Positions 1 to 4,909 of a stretch of DNA of 7,354 nucleotides are shown in pieces (position 1 is the stretch's first letter; each line of letters starts with the position of its first letter). The stretch covers positions 1 through 7,354 of the forward strand of contig JAGQWW010000116.1 in NCBI GenBank assembly GCA_020436955.1, in the 5' to 3' direction. The notes under the pieces are model-generated. The model was not told the DNA's origin. It did no database searches and saw only the letters and a program-made list of their open reading frames with translations. The DNA is from Saprospiraceae bacterium. Lineage in GTDB: Bacteria; Bacteroidota; Bacteroidia; Chitinophagales; Saprospiraceae. The position numbers were made by a program, and so were the translations under genes.

Positions 1-1451
1 GAAGAAACCGGGCAATGGTGATGAGCTATTATCTTCCATCGAGCAGTTGATCGCGACAAAGCTACTTCCAACCATTTATATTGCTCCGAACCTGGTTGTA
101 AATCCTTTTTATCATTGCTATTGACCATAAAAAAATCAACAGGCCCGTACGAAAATTTATAATAGGCTTCCGGGGCTGGTAATTTGTGGTATCGTTTGTA
201 CCAAAATAAATCATCCTCACCATTTCCAGGAACCGGAAAAAAGGGAATCCGGGATGCTAATGGCGTCATGCCGGTAAAAAATTCCTCGTTCCATTCAAAT
301 TTGTGGTCTTCCTGACCACCATCAGTCATGTCACCCAGGTGTAGGACAAATTCCGGGCGTTCTTCCCAAATCATTTGACCCAATTGGAAATTGACAAAAG
401 GTCTTGATTCCGTATCGCCCAGCACACAAAAGGAGGTAACAGGCGCGTCCTTTTTCGGTGTTTTAAAGGTTAAAATACCAGATTGTATAATGCTGTCATT
501 TTCTCCTTCCACCTGTACTTCATAATAATAAGGAGTGCCGGGTTCAAGATTTTCAAGAGTAACTGTATGGATGTAGGACGCTGTATCGTCTTTCACTTGC
601 TGTTGTAAGGGCAAGGTTGATCCATATTTTACCACTCCGGTAGAAAATCGGTTGGTTTCCCAGGTCAAATTGATGGTGGTTGGCGTTGCATAATGCAAGT
701 ATGGGCCTGCATTAAAATGCAAGGGCTCTGAAGAAAGGGCACCTGAGATTACCATTTTTTGTAAGGACTCAAACTGAGTTTCAATTTGGTGTGGTGCGAG
801 GCAATGGTCATAGACTTTCAACCTCTTCACAAGGTTTGCAATTTCCATATAAGGTTCATTGGAAAAATAACCTGCCAATTCAACCTTTACATCTTCGGGA
901 TAATTCAATTTGTTAGTGGTGGCTGTCCTTATTATTTCCTTTCCGTTAGAATATAATACTACTTGACTCCCGTCGTAATTGACAACCAAATGGTTCCAAT
1001 ACTTTTTCCAACCCTTAGGCAATTTTGTAGTGATGGTCTCCCCTTCCAATACTACGATTGCCTCTTTTTCAAAATATCCCAGCATCCAGCTTATATCATC
1101 AGGTTGTGATTTGGACGCAGCAGACAATTGAACCCCAACCGGCATGTTGACGTGATTGAGCAGCCACATTTCGATAGCAAATGGCCCAGTTGGTAATGCA
1201 CTTGTTTCAAGTAAATCTGTTTTTCGTTCTGTTGGAAATTGGTCGTAAAAAACAAGCGGCTCTCCAAGGGATTTGAAATATTGGAATCTGGATGATGGCA
1301 CTTTTGGTTGAGGCCCGGGAAGATTTCCGGCATTTCCGGATAATTTGTATCCTGCATGGAATTCCCAGTCTGCAAGTGGTTTAGGTTCAATCTGTGCCTT
1401 TGCCAGTGATATGGAGGCAATAATTAGGAAGAGCGCAAGTAGTTTTTTCAT
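1..1451 (-). CDS. Secreted LamG-domain metallophosphoesterase (purple acid phosphatase-like), 3' end missing
   Basis: I read 483 in-frame codons from ATG 1451 to the left edge with no stop, so the C-terminus lies outside the window. Residues 1-20 are a signal peptide (MKKLLALFLIIASISLAKAQ). Residues about 25-235 look like a LamG/concanavalin-like sandwich (FAIEMWLLN near 91, an NYDGSQVVLYSNGK strand pair at 158-171, LKVYDHCLAPHQI at 211-223). Residues about 245-332 look like the Fn3-type N-terminal domain of purple acid phosphatases (GPYLHYATPTTINLTWET, LEPGTPYYYEV). The calcineurin-like metallophosphoesterase domain starts near 338: GDTES at 345 (first metal Asp), HLGDMTD at 371-377 (second), GNGED at 409 where GNHE is usual, and HHHCP at 477-481. 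The final GHxH motif would be beyond the edge. Family knowledge suggests hydrolysis of phosphate esters by a dinuclear metal centre outside the cytoplasm; the substrate is unknown. The His-to-Gly change in the third motif makes activity uncertain. No convincing promoter is visible, and it may be co-transcribed with the gene 88 bp upstream. Confidence 0.92.
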   Translation of the reverse strand, partial: MKKLLALFLIIASISLAKAQIEPKPLADWEFHAGYKLSGNAGNLPGPQPKVPSSRFQYFKSLGEPLVFYDQFPTERKTDLLETSALPTGPFAIEMWLLNHVNMPVGVQLSAASKSQPDDISWMLGYFEKEAIVVLEGETITTKLPKGWKKYWNHLVVNYDGSQVVLYSNGKEIIRTATTNKLNYPEDVKVELAGYFSNEPYMEIANLVKRLKVYDHCLAPHQIETQFESLQKMVISGALSSEPLHFNAGPYLHYATPTTINLTWETNRFSTGVVKYGSTLPLQQQVKDDTASYIHTVTLENLEPGTPYYYEVQVEGENDSIIQSGILTFKTPKKDAPVTSFCVLGDTESRPFVNFQLGQMIWEERPEFVLHLGDMTDGGQEDHKFEWNEEFFTGMTPLASRIPFFPVPGNGEDDLFWYKRYHKLPAPEAYYKFSYGPVDFFMVNSNDKKDLQPGSEQYKWLEVALSRSTARWKIIAHHHCPVS

Positions 1452-1539
1452 CCGTCAAAGATGATGTACCCACGTTGCCTTTAAATAAAGGAAGTTTTAA
1501 ATAATCGTAAAGGAAAAGCCTTATTTGAAAATGCAGAAT

Positions 1540-2112
1540 TTACACAATTTCGATTCCGAAAGACATTAGCAATCCAGGTAAACCCTCGTGTGAAAATTTG
1601 GCCCCTTTTACCGCGTTCTTCCCAGGATCGATGATGAAGCCTTTTGCAGTCGAAAAGTCTGCTCCTTTTAGATTTGTATGGTCAAAGGTAGCTCCACTAC
1701 AATCACAGGCATCCAGGGTTACCCCTGCAAGATTAGTTTGGGTGAAATCAACTTCAACCAGGGAACATCTTTTAAATGAGCTGTCGGCCAGATTAGCATC
1801 ATAAAAATTGGCCATATGAAGGATGCATTCTTCAAAATTTACAGCCAACAAAAAATGATTACAAGTATCAAATTGCAGTGCCAACATTTTACAAGACTTA
1901 AACGAAACGCCTCGAAAAGCCGTCTGCACAATGCTTACCATACTTAGATCGCAAGATTCAAATTTGCAATTTGTGAATTGAGACCCGTTGAGCGAGCTAT
2001 TGGTAAAAATGCAGCTGGAGAAAATACAATTTTCATATTCTCCCTGTGGCAAAGGATCTTCCAAATACATTTCCTGTTCAAAAGTCGTGTCTTTGATATA
2101 CGCTTGGGCCAT
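1540..2112 (-). CDS. Pentapeptide-repeat protein, cysteine-rich, Qnr-like fold
   Basis: This 190-aa protein has no signal peptide and is probably cytoplasmic. From about residue 26 to 153 nearly every fifth residue is F, L, I or M, giving pentapeptides of the A(D/N)LXX type that fold as a right-handed square beta-helix. Centres run 26, 31, 36 ... 81, then the phase shifts by two around CNHFLLAV (84-91) and resumes 93, 98 ... 153. A non-repeat C-terminal tail ends GLLMSFGIEIV, a helix-plus-GI(x)V ending similar in style to the dimerisation tail of Qnr/MfpA proteins. Ten cysteines are present, nine at the i-2 position. Related quinolone-resistance proteins mimic DNA and bind gyrase, but most pentapeptide proteins have no known role and I do not assign gyrase protection here. 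I chose ATG 2112, because the only in-frame alternative is a GTG one codon upstream. It starts 27 bp after the receptor stop codon, so co-transcription with the receptor is likely. Confidence 0.93.
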   Translation of the reverse strand: MAQAYIKDTTFEQEMYLEDPLPQGEYENCIFSSCIFTNSSLNGSQFTNCKFESCDLSMVSIVQTAFRGVSFKSCKMLALQFDTCNHFLLAVNFEECILHMANFYDANLADSSFKRCSLVEVDFTQTNLAGVTLDACDCSGATFDHTNLKGADFSTAKGFIIDPGKNAVKGAKFSHEGLPGLLMSFGIEIV

Positions 2113-2139
2113 CACTTATAATTTTGGGCTAAACTAGGG

Positions 2140-4455
2140 TTATTTTTTAACTGACCGGTCCAACTCCCATTTTATTCCTAGGTAAAATTCTCGCCCATGG
2201 TTGGGTGCATAGCTATAAGATGTATCAAAGTAAGGACTAAAACCTACCGGGCTTGTCGGATCGTTGTACCCCACCAAGGGAGTTCCCTCCTGACGATAGG
2301 AAGTCAGGTTTTGGATGCCACCATATAATGTCAATCCTTTTTCGAAGGTTTTTGAAGCCTGGAAATTGATCAATGCAAAAGGCCGGGAACGTGTGGGTCT
2401 GGATTCCGATAAAGGCTCGCCATCCGGTCCAAGATCGTACACTTCCGGCAATTGCATAGGCCCGGTAAAACGTGCAGTTACTGCCAGATTCAATTGCTGG
2501 GCCTTCCAATTGTAATTCAAATTGGCAAGACCAGTCCAGTCCGGTGCATAGACTATTTTTTCGCGTTGAGTATTTCCAGACACATCTTTTTCAACTTCTT
2601 CTGCTACTTGAAGATTCCAACCGAGGTTAACAGCAAATGGCCATTGAAATCGATGATCCAGGGAAATGCCAATCCCTTTTGTTTGAGCAAAACCGCTGAC
2701 ATTGGCATAAATTATCTTACCGGGAGTATCGTAGTCCGGTAGAATTTTATTGGTAAAATGAGTAAAGTAGGACTCAAGGTCGATGGTTCCTGTGCCACCC
2801 AGGGCACTATAAACATGGTTTATGTTGAAAGAAAAATTGTAAGATTGCTCGGGTTGCAAGTCTTCAATAATCTCTACCTCCCGCTGGCCGGTTACAAATG
2901 CATGGTCTTCGGTAAAAAGGTTAACTACTCGGAATCCGGTACCAAAATTTGCCCGAATCCGGGTCCAATCTCCAGCCTTCCATTTGGAACTTATTCTTGG
3001 TGTAAGAATGAAACCATGATTGGCATAATGATCCAGGCGCAGACCCGGCAGCAAAGTGGCGGCCATTCCCAATCGCATTTCATCTTGCAGAAAAATGCCC
3101 GGGATAAATTGGTTATCAGGCTGGTTAACAATTGCACCGTTTATTATCGATTCAGTGGCGAGGCTGTTGTCATCGTATGCATTGTACCGGGTAGTAAGAC
3201 CTGCAACCAAATCATGCCAGCCGATGGTTTGGTTCCAAATGAGGTTGGCAAAGGCTATGGATTGTTTTGCAAGATATGCATCGGCACCGTAATAACTATT
3301 TTGGTCATGATGTGACAAAGAGAAATCCAATTTCAAACCTGTTGGCAGATTGAATTCATAGGTTCCCAGTATTTCTGCCCGATGGGTATATATGCTTTCT
3401 CCATAGATCTGGTCGCTTCCTCTCAGGTTTTGGTAAGCGCGATTTTTTAAAAAAGCCTCTACCCCATTCCTTCGATCTTCATAATAAAACTTCGCAGCTA
3501 TTTGAAATAACCTGTTGTCCTTCCTATTAAATTTCCATTTGGTGAAAAAAGAAAATCGGTCCAGGTTAATGTTATCACCAAACCCATCCTGGTTCAGATC
3601 TTCAAAATTGTTGATATAAGCATAATTAAGGCCCAGGTACCCGGACGACTTTCCAATCTTTGGCGCAAGGGCAATATTGCCAAAACTTTCCAGATGGCTG
3701 GTACCCATGAAGTCCACGGACAAAAGGGGTTGTTTTGCTGGATTTTTGGTAATGATGTTGATGACACCTGCCACTGCCTCCGATCCATACAACGTACTAT
3801 TGGGACCTTTTATCACTTCAAATCTATCGATTATCATATTTGGAATACCATTGAGACCATAGACTGAAGCCAGATTACCGTAAATGGGCATTCCGTCTAA
3901 CAAAACTGCCGTGTAAGCACCATCTAATCCATTGATACTGATACTATTGGTATAACAAACGCCACAAGCAGTAACTTCCTGTACACCATTTACCATTTGA
4001 ATACTTTCCATGATGGAAGAGGCTGCCGAAGGCATAAAGGAAGCTAATTGTTGAGCCGTTATCACATCAATTTTAACGGGAGAATCTTTAACATAAGTGG
4101 GTTTCAAATTTGCACTGACTACAATTTCATCAAGCTGCCCTGCCAGGGGTACAAGGTTGAAATTGACTTGGATTGTATCAGCATTTCTTATGGAAACCTC
4201 TAAAGAATCGTTTTGAAATCCAAGATAGGAAGCTACCAAAATTAAGGAACCGGCAGGTACCTTTTGCAAAATGAAATCGCCCTCCTCATTGGTAGCAGTA
4301 CCAATTGATTGGTCTACCATCGTAACAGTAGCAAAGGCCAGTTGTGAATCACCGGAGCGAACTGTACCGATTACTGTACCGGATTGTGCACTTAAGGTTG
4401 AAGTGGTGATTAAGGTTAAAAAAAGGAATACAAAGGATTTTAATTCAGGGTGCAT
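2140..4455 (-). CDS. TonB-dependent outer-membrane receptor (CirA/FepA-like, not SusC-paired)
   Basis: This 771-aa outer-membrane transporter would import a scarce nutrient using TonB-ExbBD energy. Residues 1-24 are a signal peptide (hydrophobic FVFLFLTLITTSTL, then SAQ). Residues about 26-105 form a carboxypeptidase-regulatory-like beta-sandwich (GTVIGTVRSGDSQLAFATV, EEGDFILQKVPAG). LDEIVVSA at 108-115 is the usual link to the plug. The plug runs about 118-240, with INGLDGAYTAVLLDGMPI and VIKGPNSTLYGSEAVAGVINI, and the remainder is a 22-strand-type barrel ending GREFYLGIKWEL plus a short tail. CGVC at 164-167 holds the only two cysteines in the protein. A calcium-loop-like segment, DLNQDGFGD (286-294), follows an early barrel strand. 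No SusD gene lies beside it, arguing against glycan uptake. ATG 4485, ten codons upstream, is open but lies within the promoter -7 box, so ATG 4455 with A-rich CATAAAA before it is preferred. The substrate is not identifiable by homology; the operator and CGVC point to a metal or metal chelate (inference). Confidence 0.95.
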   Translation of the reverse strand: MHPELKSFVFLFLTLITTSTLSAQSGTVIGTVRSGDSQLAFATVTMVDQSIGTATNEEGDFILQKVPAGSLILVASYLGFQNDSLEVSIRNADTIQVNFNLVPLAGQLDEIVVSANLKPTYVKDSPVKIDVITAQQLASFMPSAASSIMESIQMVNGVQEVTACGVCYTNSISINGLDGAYTAVLLDGMPIYGNLASVYGLNGIPNMIIDRFEVIKGPNSTLYGSEAVAGVINIITKNPAKQPLLSVDFMGTSHLESFGNIALAPKIGKSSGYLGLNYAYINNFEDLNQDGFGDNINLDRFSFFTKWKFNRKDNRLFQIAAKFYYEDRRNGVEAFLKNRAYQNLRGSDQIYGESIYTHRAEILGTYEFNLPTGLKLDFSLSHHDQNSYYGADAYLAKQSIAFANLIWNQTIGWHDLVAGLTTRYNAYDDNSLATESIINGAIVNQPDNQFIPGIFLQDEMRLGMAATLLPGLRLDHYANHGFILTPRISSKWKAGDWTRIRANFGTGFRVVNLFTEDHAFVTGQREVEIIEDLQPEQSYNFSFNINHVYSALGGTGTIDLESYFTHFTNKILPDYDTPGKIIYANVSGFAQTKGIGISLDHRFQWPFAVNLGWNLQVAEEVEKDVSGNTQREKIVYAPDWTGLANLNYNWKAQQLNLAVTARFTGPMQLPEVYDLGPDGEPLSESRPTRSRPFALINFQASKTFEKGLTLYGGIQNLTSYRQEGTPLVGYNDPTSPVGFSPYFDTSYSYAPNHGREFYLGIKWELDRSVKK

Positions 4456-4463
4456 TTTTATGT

Positions 4464-4471
4464 GATTAGTC
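4464..4471. promoter_or_regulatory. Second copy of operator core near the expected transcription start
   Basis: The 8-bp core of the upstream palindrome (GACTAATC, 4493-4500) recurs here in inverted orientation as GATTAGTC. The copies are 21 bp apart and bracket the -7 element. This one lies about where transcription of the receptor should begin. Outside the core it matches the full palindrome poorly, so it may be a weak secondary repressor site, or the pair could form a stem in DNA or RNA. Function is inferred from placement only. Confidence 0.35.
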
Positions 4472-4474
4472 GGA

Positions 4475-4482
4475 CAAAGATA
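4475..4482 (-). promoter_or_regulatory. Bacteroidota -7 promoter element of the receptor gene
   Basis: Read on the minus strand this is TATCTTTG, an exact match to the Bacteroidota housekeeping sigma -7 consensus TAnnTTTG. It ends 19 bp before ATG 4455, allowing a leader of about 10-15 nt. I see no clear TTG-type -33 element at the usual distance upstream; that zone is occupied by the palindromic operator. The element overlaps the in-frame upstream ATG at 4485, which argues against that start. Confidence 0.62.
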
Positions 4483-4488
4483 CATTTT

Positions 4489-4504
4489 TTTAGACTAATC
4501 TAAA
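4489..4504. promoter_or_regulatory. DtxR/IdeR-family-like palindromic operator upstream of the receptor
   Basis: TTTAGACTAATCTAAA is an inverted repeat: 7 of 8 base pairs match across the centre, with perfect 6-bp outer arms TTTAGA/TCTAAA. The TTAG-N6-CTAA form resembles operators of DtxR-family metal repressors (DtxR and IdeR consensus TTAGGTTAGCCTAACCTAA). It lies six bases upstream of the -7 box, covering the -33 region, where a bound repressor would block RNA polymerase. The inferred role is Fe(II)- or Mn(II)-dependent repression of the receptor operon. Other palindrome-binding regulators are possible, and no regulator gene is in the window. Confidence 0.5.
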
Positions 4505-4740
4505 TTTATATTTAAGCTGTTCTATTGTTTTATTTAAATGCACTTAATAATACACCTGATATTTCGGTAATAAATTTTCTAAAATAACAATGCTATTTCA
4601 TAAGATGATTTAGGTAACACATTGATTAAAAAACAATAAATTTTCAAAAATTTAAAAATTGCTTTAAATGTCTATTTGGCAATTGCTTATACATTCAAAC
4701 TATAGCTTATATTTTCTCCAGAGCCCCATAAAACCATTGA
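4505..4740. other. AT-rich divergent intergenic DNA without a recognised gene
   Basis: This is the receptor-proximal part of the 454-bp gap between the divergent receptor (start 4455) and T9SS-cargo (start 4910) genes. It is strongly AT-rich, with A- and T-runs such as those near 4627-4660, and could include upstream promoter elements. No tRNA or recognised riboswitch is visible. A 37-codon open frame begins at 4668 and runs to 4781; I do not call it a gene. No exact TAnnTTTG box was found on the plus strand, although 4670-4678 (TCTATTTG) comes close. Confidence 0.6.
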
Positions 4741-4769
4741 AATTCAAAAACTTGCACAGTTTTTGGATT
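4741..4769 (+). other. Stem-loop 1 of a possible plus-strand structured RNA
   Basis: Arms AATTCAAAAACT (4741-4752) and AGTTTTTGGATT (4758-4769) pair over 12 positions, 11 Watson-Crick plus one G-U wobble when read as plus-strand RNA, closing a 5-nt loop TGCAC. It lies 18 bases before the terminator-like hairpin. The wobble preserves pairing only on this strand, slightly favouring a plus-strand RNA. It is AT-rich and could also be a protein-binding palindrome. No known riboswitch class was recognised. Confidence 0.4.
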
Positions 4770-4781
4770 AGGTATAACTAA
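4768..4781. promoter_or_regulatory. Second TTAG-N6-CTAA site in the intergenic region
   Basis: TTAGGTATAACTAA has the same outer half-sites (TTAG and CTAA, six bases apart) as the operator near the receptor, with 6 of 7 pairs symmetric. It lies between the two hairpins upstream of the plus-strand gene. If it binds the same regulator, both divergent units would share control. The match could be chance in AT-rich DNA, and it overlaps the last two bases of stem-loop 1. Confidence 0.25.
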
Positions 4782-4787
4782 CAAGAG

Positions 4788-4843
4788 ATAGCAATGGAAA
4801 TGAACCCCTTTACGAAGGCCTCATATCCATTGCTATTTTTTTT
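4788..4843 (+). terminator. Intrinsic terminator-like hairpin with T-tract, plus strand
   Basis: Arms 4788-4803 (ATAGCAATGGAAATGA) and 4821-4836 (TCATATCCATTGCTAT) pair at 15 of 16 positions. A smaller CCTT/AAGG stem with a TACG loop sits in the apex. The stem runs directly into a run of eight Ts (4836-4843), the classic rho-independent arrangement for plus-strand transcription. There is no A-run on the other side, so it is not obviously bidirectional. No annotated plus-strand gene lies upstream; it ends 66 bp before the start of the 4910 gene. It therefore terminates either an unannotated small RNA or a leader transcript of the downstream gene. Confidence 0.6.
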
Positions 4844-4909
4844 GCCCCCACTTTTGCTCCCCAGGTTAAGTAAGTGCTTTTATTATAAAAAGACACAAAA
4901 CTCGGTCTT

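Noticed and set aside
1091..1420. A 109-codon minus-strand open frame near the start of the phosphoesterase gene
   Set aside because: It is an alternate frame of the same strand. The other frame encodes a signal peptide, a LamG domain and metallophosphoesterase motifs without interruption to the window edge.
1456..1463. CATCTTTG on the minus strand, one base from the -7 consensus, before the phosphoesterase
   Set aside because: It ends only four bases before the ATG, so the transcript would start within or after the start codon. No -33 element is evident.
1478..1491. Palindrome CCTTTAAATAAAGG between the pentapeptide and phosphoesterase genes
   Set aside because: With 6-bp arms, a 2-base centre and no following T-run on the minus strand, it is too weak for a terminator, and the inter-gene gap is AT-rich.
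1540..2112. Calling the pentapeptide protein a Qnr quinolone-resistance determinant
   Set aside because: The fold and tail are similar in style, but the protein is shorter than Qnr (about 215 aa) and lacks its characteristic loops as far as I can tell. Most Bacteroidota pentapeptide proteins have no shown link to resistance.
2758..3315. A 185-codon open frame on the plus strand, antisense to the receptor gene
   Set aside because: It overlaps the barrel-coding region of a clear receptor gene. Its translation has no recognisable domain and a composition typical of a reverse-frame shadow.
4753..4778. TTGCAC...TATAAC resembling an E. coli-type sigma-70 promoter on the plus strand
   Set aside because: The spacing is only 14 bases, the consensus is not the one used by Bacteroidota housekeeping sigma, and the sequence is better explained by the hairpin and the palindrome.
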